Shown in pieces: positions 1 through 11,696 of a stretch of 64,000 nt of DNA. The number at the start of each line of letters is the position of its first letter. Position 1 is the stretch's first letter. The DNA is taken from NCBI GenBank assembly GCA_037447655.1, contig JBBHKE010001486.1, forward strand, positions 64,001 through 128,000, given 5' to 3'. A model generated the notes under the pieces. It was not told the origin of the DNA, searched no databases, and worked only from the letters and a program-made list of their open reading frames with translations. The position numbers and the translations under genes were made by a program. The stretch comes from Zygnema cylindricum. Taxonomy: Eukaryota; Streptophyta; Zygnematophyceae; Zygnematales; Zygnemataceae.

Positions 1-369
1 CGACGGGGAGCAGGTGCTGTCGCGTAGTGGGGAAGAAGAAGACGAAATCAGATCCGGAGGTACATGGCGACGGGGAGCAGGTGATGGTATGCAAAAGGTG
101 TAATCTCTGGAAGCCATCTGTGGAACGGTGTCGGTATTCATACAAATGTGCATTTGGATGACCAAGAAAGGACAGATGCAGTATTTTATGATTATGAATG
201 GAACTATATGTTGATGTGTGAGTCATTAGAGTAAAGCTTCAAAATTTAAACAGGTTGAAACATTGCCAGAGTTTATCTGCACTTTGGTAAAGAACTTGAA
301 TGTTGACTGAAAATTGTCTTTCTTTTAAAAAAAAACGAGCTGGCTTTTAAATTTAGTTCTCACTTTATT
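1..369. other. Non-coding start of window
   Basis: I see no gene here. The 16-base word CGACGGGGAGCAGGTG occurs at 1 and again at 68, a short direct repeat. The rest is AT-rich and leads into the 3' tail of the non-LTR element fragment on the minus strand. Confidence 0.5.
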
Positions 370-1030
370 TCATAGTAAAAAAGGGCCGACTTTATTAAAA
401 ACCGCGATGGTAAACCATCTGAGTCCATAGGAACAAAAAGAAGTAGCATTGCTAAAACTGAAAAACCACATAACAAAGGAATAAATAAAAGGGAAAATCA
501 AGGCAAAAACTACGAAAATACGAAAGGATGGCAGGGAAGTCGAAAACACCCAAGAAAGCAAAATCTAACAAACAAACCATCAAAGGAAAAAACTAACACC
601 TAGCAAAAAATACCCAACAGAACTAAGAATTTACGGAAAGCAACCACGTAAGTCCCCGAATCTTGGAGGAGCACGAGGAGGAAATTCCGGAACACGCCGT
701 CGATCCATAACGGCAATAGACGATCGAAGTAATATAGAAGCCAACACTCGTTGTAGGGCCACGGAAAAACGTTGACGATAAAAAGAAGTATGGACTAAAA
801 CAGGAGGGCTCCCAGGTCCTCGCCTCTCGAACGAGCTCCAACCACAAGTACAGAAAAACTCGTCCAAAGCCACACCCAAACAACCGAAAATCTCGACCGC
901 CATCGAAATGAAGCCATCCATGGCGTCGCGATGGGCATAATCACGCTCTTTCCTTTTAGCTGCGTCACGGGCCGCCACTCTTATATGCCAAGCCGCTTGG
1001 TTGACGATTGTAGTTGAGGTAGGGTTCGTC
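370..1030 (-). pseudogene. Non-LTR retrotransposon 3' end, copy 1 (C-terminal domain and tail)
   Basis: The minus strand reads open from about 1030 to the stop at 631. It contains the motifs ARDAAKRKERDY, VEIFGCLG and FYRQRFSVALQR, which match the inverted copy at 5.6-6.5 kb. I recognise this pattern (A..K...Y, then AVE.FG.L, then a YRQR.S.ALQR helix) as the region after the reverse transcriptase in a non-LTR element family of non-seed plants. It may be a PD-(D/E)XK-like nuclease domain, but that is inference. Downstream of the stop, 370-630 matches the other copy too and ends near an AATAAA. Nothing upstream of about 1030 aligns, so the copy is 5'-truncated, as is common for such elements. 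It is not a functional gene. Confidence 0.55.
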
Positions 1031-1092
1031 AAAACAATGTGACAACAAAAGCATGAATATATGCGTAGCAAAGCACACATTTGAAAGTGCAC

Positions 1093-1557
1093 AAATTAAT
1101 TTAAATTTTAGACAAGTTTTTGAAGTTAGAAATTAGTTAAATGGTTAGAGGGTCGTGTTGAGACGTTCAAACTATCGAATAAACGATTATTAGTGTAAGG
1201 ACTACCGCTTAAATCTAACACTGAGGATCCTTTATAGCGGAGGCCTAAAAACGTACGGCCACGGTTTTACGACACGTGTAACATTCCAAGTTCAACCAGG
1301 GTCGGTTTTGTTTCTAACTTAGGGTACTTTCGTATATGCTAAAGTTACTGATATTTTTGTCGTTTTCCTCCATAATTTAAAAAAAAACGAGAAATCCGCA
1401 GCCGTACCAAAAAAATGAAATTACTACCATACAAGTTACGCTACCTTGAAACTTTATGTACCGGAGTTTGTATTCTAGCACAATTATGTTTCTCATCTAG
1501 CGTGTTTCGACCCATGTTCGAGTCCTTCCAGCTCATCTTCAAACTTTATATAAAATC
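1093..1557. other. Non-coding spacer
   Basis: No ORF, RNA gene or repeat structure that I can support. AT-rich, ending at the left edge of a copia LTR. Confidence 0.5.
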
Positions 1558-1686
1558 TGAAACTTTGAGACCTCCATAAGTCCTCAAAGTGGACAGCTTC
1601 CAAGAAGCCTCTAGGATAACTCTGACCCCTTTGTGTTTCAGCGAAAACAACTGCCTCCCTGGCAAACAAAAACTCTGACCACCTGC

Positions 1687-1820
1687 ACCCCTGTGAAGGC
1701 AAGACTCCCCTGAGTATATAGCAAAAATAATCTCTGAATTTTCTCCCCTGAGAACCCCTGTGAAGGCAAGACTCCCCTGAGTATATAGCAAAAAGAATCT
1801 CTGAATTTTCTCCCCTGAGC
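1687..1820. repeat. 67-bp tandem duplication inside the copia F LTR
   Basis: The unit starting ACCCCTGTGAAGGCAAGACT occurs at 1687 and again at 1754. Both copies end in TTCTCCCCTGAG. The other LTRs of the family (4484, 28046, 36851) have a single copy, so the duplication is specific to this copy. Confidence 0.8.
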
Positions 1821-2391
1821 AGTACGTTATGGAGGGTCAAAGTTGACCTGTTGTATAGAAGCTCTCTGGGAGAGAGGGTCCTATCTCCTAATTTTTCTAA
1901 GTCCTATCTCTCTCACAAACTCGATCTACTGATGTACGGAACCAATCAGGTTACAGTTCCGTACGCAAAAGTACAGCTGCCGGTGTACTTTATGTACGGA
2001 CATTATACGACATGACCTAAATGTCGACACATGTCATATCCGGATTCGGTGCCATAATCTCCGGAGATTCCACGATCCAATGTAATTCCGCCACGTGTCA
2101 TCCAATGTGGCGATGGCCACAAAACGCCAAAATCTTCTTCCGCAATCTCGGCGCTAATTCTGGCCGTCCGATTAAATTCGGATTTAATCGTAGCCGTAAT
2201 AAATACATGCGCGGTATTCGTTTCACTTAAGAAATAAATGCGCGGTATTGATTTCTTGCCCTTACCGTTATTCGTACTTTATACATTACCGGATCTATGT
2301 ATCCCGTAAACAATTACAGTTAAATGATTTATCTTACGTATACATGTTTAAATGAGTATCAAACTACATAGTACGTAATACTAGTTCTAGA

Positions 2392-2466
2392 CTTAACGGC
2401 TAAGGCTACCAGCTATTCACTATCTTCCGGCAGGTAGGTACATGGATCAAATCCTGTGGCCGGCAC
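2392..2466 (+). other. tRNA-like module (A and B boxes) in copia F LTR
   Basis: CTTAACGGCTAAGGCTACC resembles a pol III A box and the D arm of a tRNA. About 45 bases on, GGATCAAATCC fits a B box and T-loop. The module lies antisense to the element. Equivalents occur in all other copia LTRs in the window. No complete cloverleaf with a good acceptor stem can be drawn, so this is not called a tRNA gene. Confidence 0.45.
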
Positions 2467-2679
2467 ATACCCTTTAGATAATATAAACCCCTAACTAATA
2501 TAAATTTCTCGTAAACCTCTGGATAGCCTAGGTTGCCATGGCTCTAGCTTCCTCTCGAATTTCTCAGTGACTGCGACAAGTTTGAGAGTTGGAGAGAGAA
2601 GTTAGAGGTACTCTGCCTCGGCTTCTTTCTTATTTCTATTCAGACCTAGAAAATACTTTAAAGACCATTAATTTCTACA

Positions 2680-3062
2680 CTCCCCTTATTTTTTAGTCAA
2701 TCTTTAATTTCATACCCCACTTCTCCCTGCAGAAAATTAGCTTAGGGGAAGGCACAGGTTTGGTCATCATATCTGCTACCATCTCACTATCTGGTCGGTA
2801 CTCTAAACTGATTATTTTGTTTTCTACTTTCTCTCTAACAAAGCTGAGTCTGATGTCCATGTGTTTGGCTTTAAAATGATGTTTAGGATTGGCAGAAATA
2901 GCGATTGCTGCATGATTATCACAAAAAAATTTCTGCACACCACTCTTAAGGTGACCAAGCTCACCAAGCAAAGACTTGACCCACATCAATTCTTTTACAG
3001 CAGAGCAAGAGGCCATATACTCAGCCTCCATGGTGGACTGAGCAATAACTTTTTGCTTTGAT
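2680..3062 (-). pseudogene. Copia F pol fragment, RNase H C-terminus
   Basis: The minus strand encodes the last 120 or so residues of a copia polyprotein: the end of RNase H with STMEAEYMA, the KELMWVKSLL helix, KHHFKAKHMDIR and the terminal MMTKPVPSPKL. It is close to the equivalent part of copia A (29045-30199). Reading stops being copia-like at about 3062, where the fragment meets unrelated AT-rich DNA, so everything upstream (gag, protease, integrase, RT) is missing. It is a relic of the element whose LTR is at 1558-2679. Confidence 0.85.
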
Positions 3063-3070
3063 GGCGCCAC

Positions 3071-4483
3071 ATGTTACTTTTGTGCTTATGCACACAAAAT
3101 TTAGGTCCTTGTATACTTTTAAAATATTTTAAACGACTGACAACTTTTTTTTCAACCACAAAAGTACAATCATAAGGATGAATTTACGTAATGTAACATG
3201 AGAACAAACAAAATCCCCCTTTACCTAGGTTAAAGATCCCATCTCGTATTAAAACTTCTCTACGTCTCCAAAAAATTACACACGTAAATGATATACATAG
3301 TTCATACAAAGAGCGGCAAGTTAAGCGCCAATAAAAACGGTAGCCTTCAGTCTTGGGTTGTATTTTACATAATATGGCATCACTCCTCTTTTACGGTTTC
3401 CATATGTTTGTGTGTGGACTTAGCAAAAAAAATCAATCAGCTAAAATTATATTTTAGCCTTTCTAGCACCGTAAAGAAAGGCCACATTTAACTTATAAAG
3501 GATCGGTTGTAACTAGTAACAAGTAGTTTATTAATTTTGTCGAATGATTTACTACAATGGTCAGTTAAGCGTTAGCTTATACACCATGAAGGATATCGAA
3601 CAACAAGTAATGGGTTCACGTTGTAAGCTACCTGTACTAGACAAAACCAAGAACATATTTTGGGAAGTGATGTTCATGGGTCACCTTGTAGAAAAGGAGC
3701 TTTAGAATATTGTGGATAGGTCGGAGTCATATCCAAAAAAGCGAGAGGTCAATATAGTGATGTAGACATGGTCGCTTGGAAAAGGGAAGAGTCAAGCATC
3801 GACGCTCAAATCTTCACACAATGAATGGAAGCTTCTTAAGACGAGGGCACGAAATAGTATACTTGGGTCAATCTGGTATAATTTTTTATCAAACATTGCA
3901 AATTTGGATTGAACTTGAGAAAATGTTCCAAAAATTAGTGTAGGGTATCGGGTAAATTCATATCGCGATAATTTCAATATTTGATATATCGAATATCAAT
4001 CAAGCAGACTCCTCGATATATCGTACCAAGACCAACATAAATTATTGCGATATATATCGCGATATACAATATTTTTTAAATTTAATATTTAATATTTTAA
4101 TATAATATGTTATTTTAGCGAAAAAAAGAAATTGTCTGATACGCCACGTACGACGTGATTTTCGCTCCGTGACTTAAAGGTAGACGCCGCAAAATGTAAC
4201 CGACAAAAAAGTAAAAATTTTGTAATTCATATAATTACTTATTTGAGGTATGGTTACATGCGGAGGTCTTTGTAATAGTACAAACATCAAAATTTATGTA
4301 TTACAGAGGCCTTAGTTAACATTGCGTAAATTCTGTAAACAAGTTTTTACATACGTGTTTTGATTTGAGTGGTTCCTTGAAGTTGACGATCAAATCTCTA
4401 AAATCGTCAAAGATTTGAGAACCGACCATTTTTGTATAGAAATCCATACTTGCGTATTAAGTACGTGTACTTCGCAAGTGTAC
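3071..4483. other. AT-rich non-coding interval
   Basis: No supported gene. Around 3960-4070 there is a cluster of self-complementary CGATATATCG/ATATCGCGAT words capable of hairpins. The remainder is AT-rich and unremarkable. Confidence 0.5.
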
Positions 4484-5560
4484 TGAAACTCTGAGACCTC
4501 CATTAGTCCTCAGAGTGGACAGCTTCCAAGAAACCTCTAGGATAACCCTGACCCCTTTGTGTTTCAGCAAAAAAAACTGCCACCCTGGCACATAATAACT
4601 CTAACCACCTTCATCCATGTAAAGGCAAGACTCTCCTGAGTCGATAGCAAAAAGAATCTCTGAATTTTCTCCCCTGAGCAGTAAGTTATGTAGGGTCAAA
4701 GTTGACCTCTTGTAAAGAAGCTCTTTAGGAGAGAGGATCCTATCTCCTAATTTTTTTTAAGTCCTATCTCTCTCACAGAATCCATCTACTAATGTACGGA
4801 GCCAATCAGATTACAGTTTTGTACACAAAAGTACAGCTGCCGGTGTACTTTCTGTACGGACACTGTACGACATGGCCTAAATGTCGACACGTGGTATATC
4901 CGGATTTGCTCCCTTAATCCTCGGAGATGCCGCGATCCAATGTCATTTCCCCACGTGTCATCCGATGTGGCAATGACCAAAAACCGCAGAAATCCTCTTC
5001 CGCGATCTCGACGTTAATTTCGGTCGTCCGAATAAATTCACATTTAATCGTAGCCGTAATAAATACATGCGCGGTATTCGTTTCGCTAAAGAAATAAATA
5101 CGCGGTATTCGTTTCTTATCCGTACCGTAATCTGTTCTTTTACATTACTGGATCTATGTCTCCCGTAAAATATTTCAGTTAAATGAATTATCCTACGTAT
5201 TAATGTTAAATTAAATATCAAACCCTATAGTACGTATCACTAGGTCTAGACTTAACGGATAAGGCTACTGGCTACCGGCTACCGGGTGCTTACCGTCCGG
5301 CAAGCACGAGGATCAAATCCTGGAGGCATCACATACTCTTTTAGTAAATAAACCCTTAATGGTAAATAAACTAATATATATATTTCCTGTAAACCTCTCG
5401 ATAGCCTAGGTAGCCATGGCTCTAGCTTCCTCTCCAATTTCTCAGTGACTGGGACAAGTTTGAGAGTTGGAGAGAGAAGTTAGAGGTAGACTGCCTTGAC
5501 TTCTTTCTATATTTCTATTTAGACCTAGAAAATACTTTAAACGGACCATTAATTTCTACA
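4484..5560 (-). mobile_element. Copia LTR G, probable solo LTR (A-type family)
   Basis: It aligns end to end with the copia F LTR, from TGAAACTCTGAGACCTCC to AATTTCTACA. The left flank lacks the primer-site complement (GGGCCCATAACC) and the right flank lacks the polypurine complement. Neither internal end is therefore present, which points to a solo LTR. The adjacent 5-mers (TGTAC and ATTCA) do not match, so no target duplication supports this. It contains the tRNA-like module at 5251-5330, with CTTAACGGATAAGGCTACTGG and GGATCAAATCC. Confidence 0.7.
5251..5330 (+). other. tRNA-like module in LTR G
   Basis: An A-box-like CTTAACGGATAAGGCTAC at 5251 is followed by the B-box-like GGATCAAATCC ending at 5320. 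The D-arm side carries a short expansion of GGCTACC repeats relative to the copy in LTR F. Confidence 0.4.
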
Positions 5561-5566
5561 ATTCAC

Positions 5567-6560
5567 TCTTCGTTTCACCCCGGCTCAGTTCACGACGGCC
5601 CTTAGGTTCCGGCTTGGCCTCCCTTCCCCACCTTTGCTTGGCGCACATGTTTGCTCCTGTGGCCACGTTCTCGAGCCCGACGGGGTCCATTTGCTTCGTT
5701 GCTCCCACGGGGCGAGTTGATTCAAGCACACGACACGATTCGAGACACCATCGCATCTATCGCTTCTGAGGGGTGTTTTTCTGTTAGTCGGGAGGTCTCT
5801 CACATTATTCCTGCACATCGGATTGACATTGTATTACTTCATGGTGCGCGTTGTACATTTGGTGACATTCTTTTGGCGAACCCTACCTCAACTACAGTCG
5901 TCAACCAAGCGGCCCGGCATGTGGGAGTGGCCGCCCGTGACGCGGCTAAAAGGAAGGAGCGTAATTATTCGACGCTATGGATGGCTTCAATCTGATGGCG
6001 GTCGAGATATTTGGTTGTTTGGGTGTGGCTTTGGACGAGTATTTCCGTACTTGTGGTCGGCGCTCGTTCGAGAGGCGGGCACCTGGGAGCCCTTCTGTTT
6101 CAGTCCTTGCTTCTTTTTTTCGTCAACATTTTTCCTTGGCCCTACAACGGGTGCTGGCTTCTATATTACTTCAATCGTCTATTGCCATTATGGATCGACG
6201 GCGTGTTCCGGAACTTCCTCCTCGTGCTCCTCGGGATTCGGGGACTTACGAGGTTGCTTTCCGTAGATTTTTAGTTATGTTGGGGTTATTTTTTTAAAAA
6301 GTGTTAGTTTTTTCCTTTGATGTTTTGTTTGCGGGGTTTTCCTTTTTTGGTGTTTTTGATTTCCTTGCCATTCTTTCGTATTTTAGTCAGTTATGCCTTG
6401 ATTTTCCTTTTTGTTTATTCCCTCGTCATGTGGCTTTTCAGTTTTATCAATTGTTCCTATGGACTCAGATGGTTTACCATCACGCTCTTTAATAAATTCG
6501 GCCCCTTACTTTTGAACTATGGTCTTATTGTATGCGATTACAATATATAGTATTCCATTT
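5567..6560 (+). pseudogene. Non-LTR retrotransposon 3' end, copy 2
   Basis: Inverted copy of 370-1030 that extends further upstream. It reads IPAHRIDIVLLHG, FGDILLANPTSTTVVNQAA, ARDAAKRKERNY, then in another frame AVEIFGCLG and FFRQHFSLALQR. The spaced acidic residues, the lysine-tyrosine motif and the conserved E-FG motif are what I associate with the C-terminal part of a non-LTR element family in non-seed plants; a PD-(D/E)XK-like nuclease fold is possible but inferred. A frameshift near 5970, relative to copy 1, breaks the frame. After the stop, 6300-6510 also matches copy 1, including the TTTAATAAATTCGGCCCC tail. No reverse transcriptase is present. Confidence 0.55.
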
Positions 6561-8640
6561 TGTAGGAGAATAATGTATATAGATTATGGTGGAATTTGTA
6601 TAATTTTTCTGTTAGGGGATTTAGTACTCAAGTAGTATGGGTGAGGCAACTGATCTGTTATTAGATGGTACCCGAAATTTTACTTAATACCATATTTGTG
6701 TTTTTTGGGGGAACATATCAAAATTTGCATTCGTACCACAAGGATTGTTTGCGTGCTTTTACAGAATTGCAAGTTTATTGTTGAAAAACTTACCTCTCAT
6801 GTGAAAAACGTTTTCTTCCCAAAGTTAAAACCTATTGCTAATTAAATCTTTGCGATTTATATTTAAGGTATGATATCTCAAGTTCTCAAATGAGGACTCT
6901 AGGATGGAGTTTTCCTGTTACATGGGTTTTTTCAGGTTTTTTAGGGTTTTTGAGTCAACAAAAGTATGCGAGTCATTAGGAGGATAAATCCATTATCATT
7001 TTTTTCTCACTTATATTAATGTTCCCAACTGCAATTTTTTTTTGTCTATGCAAATGTCCATTGATTTTTGTTCAAACACTGTCCACTTGTACAGAAATCA
7101 ATGCTTCAATCTGTAAGCAACACTCCCTTTTTTTCTATCTCTATTATCTTTCTTTCCTGTTGTTTTCCTCCCATGTAATGCTTTACCACTGCGCCCTTTA
7201 ATAAAAACTCTTGCAAATCTATTGGACTAGAGTTCACTGTTTTGCCTGATAGGGTTTTGACACTGTCAAAATTTTACCCTCGTTTCTTTAGGACTTCCTG
7301 AATTTGGTGAGAAGGACAAATATTGTGCAAAAGTACAAATAATTCTGGTGAAAGTTTCTCAGTTTTCACACAAGCAGACGAAAGAATGTGGTAGGATTTG
7401 AGAAGGTAAAGCTCATTCGAGAGGAAGAGAATGGTGAACCAGTTCTTGTTGAAATGTTTACGGAAAGAAGATAAAACAGCAAAATTTGCTTTTGAAAGGT
7501 GATAGATTGTGTTATTGCATAATTGACATTGGCACATTGGCAACAAAAAAGCATGAAAAACAATAAATAGATAAACAAAAATAAATAAATGTAGAAAAGT
7601 TGTAGCTTATAAAAATCTAAACGCATACATGGACCTTGAGAGATATTCAGCCTTTAAAACAGCCAGCCATTACCACACGCCAAAAGTTGTATAGATAAAA
7701 GAAGAATAATAAAAATAGTAATAAGAAAAAAAAGAAAAAAAATAAAAAAAACCATGAGACATTCAGATCAGTCAGTATCTATGACTGAAAGAGAATGTCA
7801 TATTTAAGTTATTAACCGACATAATCTACTGTTTCCCTCTTAAGCACCAAACACAAATTTAAAAAAGCAGATCTTCTGCCAGGATTTCTATGCCGTAAAC
7901 TACACTGCTAAATCGATAATAGTGTCAAAGTTATTTTAGCCACTTAAAAACATCTTTTTCCGGTGCACACTTGTTGGATTACCAGTCGGAGACAATGGAT
8001 GGACGATCTGACAGGTGTGCATGAAGAAAAGATGGTTTAAGTGGATTAAAAACCTAGTCACACTAATATCGATTATGTGTGTTGTTTAGTTGAATAAGAT
8101 ATTGACCTTCCCGGGATTTTGACCAGCTAATTGATTTACGCACACCGCCGGTTCTCACACCATCGTCATTTTCATAAACATACGTGCGACACAACAATTT
8201 CTCAAGACAAGTTTTAACTTTGAATTATGGACCCACACTAATGGTAGTAGAAAGTAGACCAATAAAAGGGCAAATTGCTTTTAAAAGTATAGTCACCAAA
8301 AGTTTGAAATGCTGGTTGTAAAGCAAATCTCTTTCCCTTTGCAAGGAAAATAAATTAGAAAAACAGAAAAAAATAGAGTGTAATAAAATAGGCATTTAAA
8401 TGTGTTGCATAAAATTAATGTAAAGTTAAATTTTGAAAAACGATGTAAAGCATCTCAAGCAATGTCATTGGGGGATACCATTGTTTTTCACAAAAAAACT
8501 TGCAAAACCTGTACATTGTACTTTCTAATGTTCAATCAACCAAAGTGACCATCATTTGAATGAAGGATGCTCCAAGAAAACTGTTCAACGAGCTCATGTT
8601 CTCTACATTAGACTAAGCCTCAGAATGCCTTGCATCTAAT
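6561..8640. other. AT-rich intergenic region
   Basis: About 2 kb with no ORF above 90 codons that resembles a protein, and no RNA gene that I recognise. It contains homopolymer A and T runs, for example an A-rich block near 7690-7750. It lies between the non-LTR relic and the 3' side of the first germin-like gene. Confidence 0.5.
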
Positions 8641-8830
8641 GTACTACGCCGATGTACAACATCCCACACCTTATCAAAATCAGATGAACCATGTCGATGT
8701 CCCATGTCTCATGTCCCATGTCGCATGTACCATGTCGCATGTACCATGTCCATGTCCAATGTCCCATGTCCAAAATGTCCGATGTGTCATGTCACACCTC
8801 CCATGTCCCATATCCCATATCCCAAGTTCG
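8641..8830. repeat. Degenerate CCATGTC minisatellite 3' of germin-like gene 1
   Basis: From 8690 to 8825 the plus strand is an irregular run of CATGTCC, CATGTCG, CATGTACC and CATATCC units of 7-10 bases. It starts about 45 bases beyond the stop codon of the minus-strand germin-like gene. A related ATGTCC array lies at the same relative place downstream of the second gene. Confidence 0.8.
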
Positions 8831-8871
8831 ATAAACGACAATGCCCACATTGTCAACATCGTCGCTTTTCC

Positions 8872-9889
8872 TCAAGTTTTGAACATAAGTGGCTTCAAGT
8901 CCGGATTTTGCAACCTATAAACAGTGGCTTTAGACACCTGGAAAGTGGCTCGGAGCACCGGCATATCGATGTCCCGAACCACGCGGTTGAGCAGCACGGT
9001 GCCGGCATCCTGGCCGTCCAAACTGTGGAAGGTCTTGAGAGGAACGGTCCCGATGTTCTCGATCCAGTGCAGCAATCCACGCGGAAATATGGTGATGTCG
9101 CCCGTCTCCAGAATGTTGCGCCGTACCTCGTACTTCGTATCCACGAATCCCACGCTGGCGCGTCCCTCCATCACAAATACCGTCTCGGAGCCCCTGCCCG
9201 AACATATAAAAAAAAAAAAAAAAAAAAAAAGGAAAAGGGAAATGGTGGAATAGTGAGGCGGAAGAGACAAAAAAAGTGACATCAGCAAAATAAAAAATGC
9301 CGTATGAATAGCTTGGATGGTATGGGCGTACTGACAGAATGTACGGAAAGGGTGAGGAATGCAGGATGGACTTTTTTGAATGTGTACGGAAATGTGAATT
9401 ATGTGCGGAAATATAACAATGTAAAAAATATATATTAAAATATATTTAAAAAAAAAAAAAAAAAAAAGGGGTCTTTTTTTTTCTTGTTTATATATTTTTT
9501 AATATATTTCTTTTTGATTCAATTTCTCACTTTTTTTTAGTATTTAAGCTACACTGAAGGGTGTAAGAGGTGTACGGAACTGTACGGAACTATACGGAAG
9601 CTTACCGAGGGTGCCAGTGGGGAGAGAGTACGGCATGAACGCCAAAAACATAAATAGCGTTGGTAAGACCCAGTTTGTCCACTCCGGGTAAATTAACTAC
9701 AGTGGTTTTGACCGTACCGCCAGCTGGAAATGTCGTGAGGGCTTTGGAAAAGTTACGGAAAACGAAGTCAAGGGCCGTAGCGTTGACTTTTCCGAAGTCA
9801 TTGATTGGCTCCGGATCAGCTCGCACGTGTGAGAGGGCGGAGAAGAGGATGGCAGAGAGAAGGAGGGAGAGGGTGAGAGGGCGAGCCAT
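8872..9889 (-). CDS. Germin-like protein 1 (cupin, secreted)
   Basis: Two exons on the minus strand: 9889-9606 and 9193-8872, joined by GTAAGC and GCAG with the intron in phase 2, giving 201 residues. The first 24 or so residues form a hydrophobic signal peptide ending near ADPEPINDFG, so the product should enter the apoplast. The splice restores cupin motif 1, HWHPRGSE, supplying two His and one Glu metal ligands. Motif 2, GDITIFPRGLLHWIEN, gives the third His. Germins are hexameric Mn-binding cell-wall proteins with oxalate oxidase or superoxide dismutase activity; which applies here cannot be read from sequence. The usual pair of N-terminal cysteines is absent, and there is no Cys at all. 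NAT and NFS are possible N-glycosylation sites. The reading frame is complete. Confidence 0.92.
9194..9605 (-). other. Intron of germin-like gene 1
   Basis: 412 bases with GT and AG ends. It contains two long homopolymer tracts: about 22 A at 9210-9231 and about 20 A at 9448-9467 in plus reading. The first becomes a long T tract directly upstream of the acceptor on the coding strand. The text TGTACGGAAAGGGTGAGGAA is nearly shared with the intron of gene 2. Confidence 0.85.
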
Positions 9890-11426
9890 GGAGGTGAGAA
9901 CGGAGGTCTGTGTAAATATTTTTAGAGTTTCGACTGTGTTGAGAGGAGGATGGAAACTGAAGTTGCAATATATGGGAAAGGGAAGAGGGACGACGAAGTT
10001 TCCTGGAAGGTTCGTTTTGATATAATTTTGAACTTCCCTTTTTTTTTTTTTTTCGTAGCCCAGCGAACAGATCTTTTAAAAAGATGCCCGGTTAGGACTT
10101 TTTTTTTTTGAGTTATCCTGTTGCGGTAACCAAACTATTGAGGCCAGAAACTGCCGCAAGTCTGGTCCTACGGCTTTTGAGCCTCATAACGTTACCTGGT
10201 AATTATTGATAGGCCAAAGGGATATTCGCACGTGTTATTGATTTTCATTTGGATACTGGAGTCTATCGGACGGTCGTCAATGTGTGGTTACGGGCTCGAC
10301 AAGATGTCGACGTTTGTTCGACGCGCTTCCGTCACTGGTTGACACGCTGCCGGCACCCCTAGGCGACAAGATAGCGTACAGGTGAAACGGTAAAAGAACG
10401 CCTAGCGTGTGGGAAAGGCTGCTCAACGGATACTTTTGGTGACTTTATCTCAGAAACACATTTTTATTTCGACATAGCAAAATGTTTGGAGACTCTATAT
10501 ATGGTAGAGCCGTTCTATACTCGTGTCATAAAGCGCAGTTGTGCGTGCCGGCGCCGGCGGAGACGGGTTTTGTCAATGATCCATAAATCCAAAGAACTTA
10601 GCCGTAAATGTTTGCACAATACTCCCGTCAACAAATATCTTGCAATCTGTCAGACATAACACTGACACGTATCCAGCTGACCTCCACTGAGATTAACATT
10701 GACCAGTGATACAGTTATTCCTTCTCGATTTCCGGCAGCTGTGGTGTACGGTATAGTACAGTAGAATTGCTTTACTTCCAAGAAAAAATCCAAAGTCATC
10801 TTGTCGTCGTTTTTTGTGGCTTCGTTGGGGACTCTCACCGGCGATTCCAGTCAGAAATATCGAACATGAGGTACAGTAGACTTTCGTGAGTCAATCGCAA
10901 AGAGATGACGTCACTTTTCAAAATTATTCACGACTTTAGGCCTCGTCCATGAGGTTTTGCCAGCATTCGTACGGACACATTTAAAAGTACAATATTTTAA
11001 CCAATATTAACCGAATCGTGCCAGCAAAGGTACCTTTTGCCTACGTGGCTAATCTGCTGGTTACCGCGTAGGCTTGTGTTTGGACGCTAAAAATACTCGA
11101 ATCTTTTTCGCAAAATCTCAATTCAATATTTGTACGCATTGACCAGATAAGATTTGTATCATCGTATTAAATTGTAATATCTGTACGTGCGTACTATATC
11201 ACGGTAAAACCTTGCGTTGGAAACTTGGAATGTTTTAATTTTTAAAACGAGAAGTTCCTTACGAAGGCCAATAGGCTGCGAAAAGAGCGTCGGAGGATAT
11301 CGTACGGTAAAGATTTTCTCACGGCTTATGCCACTCGTAAAGTTTTCATCGCTCGTCCATCGTGGATCGTATCTTATTTTTACAAGATTACCAATCGTAC
11401 ACGTTCAGTTTGTTGGTCCTGTACTG
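9890..11426. other. Upstream region of germin-like gene 1, non-coding
   Basis: No supported gene. A TATA-like CCATATATTGC (minus strand, near 9967-9977) lies about 80 bases upstream of the start codon and may be the core promoter. Homopolymer T runs occur at 10040 and 10100. An ORF at 10650-10838 on the minus strand has no recognisable motif, and I do not call it. Confidence 0.45.
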
Positions 11427-11627
11427 TACACCGCGAATCGTTATTAGTGTCAAAGTCACTAATTTAGGTTCTTAAAATTTCGATTTTTTTTCACGAAATA
11501 GAATTAATAACGCTATTTAAGGACGTGGACCATAATCTGCCACGTCTCTCACAATAAAGTAGAATCAATAACACTAATTTTTTTTTTCGCTATTTAAACT
11601 TTGACACTTATAACGATTCGCGGTGTA
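11427..11627. mobile_element. TA-flanked MITE, family M2, copy 1
   Basis: 201 bp with long terminal inverted repeats. The left end reads TACACCGCGAATCGTTATTAG and the right end is its near-perfect inverse, ending in CGATTCGCGGTGTA. The interior contains CTATTTAAGGACGTGGACC. It has no coding capacity. The outer TA could be a TA target duplication, as in Tc1/mariner-type elements. Confidence 0.75.
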
Positions 11628-11696
11628 GTGTCTTCCATAATTGTATGGATTGAGCGATTGCGTCGCGGATGCGAAGAATATAAATACGCTATGCAC

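Larger units (their letters stand above)
1558..2679 (-). mobile_element. Copia F 3' LTR (A-type LTR family)
   Basis: In plus reading it begins TGAAACTTTGAGACCTCC and ends TTTCTACA. This is followed by CTCCCCTTATTTTTTAG, the complement of the polypurine tract. Immediately to the right lies the C-terminal end of copia pol on the minus strand, so this is the 3' LTR of a minus-strand element. It is related to the LTRs at 4484, 28046 and 36851. It carries an internal 67-bp tandem duplication (1687-1820) and an antisense tRNA-like module (2392-2466). The left edge is set by alignment with the other copies. I found no target duplication because the element is truncated on its 5' side. Confidence 0.75.

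Noticed and set aside
8704-9279. 191-codon plus-strand ORF across the first germin-like gene
   Set aside because: It is the antisense shadow of exon 2 plus the ATGTCC repeat, as shown by the intact germin-like frame on the other strand.
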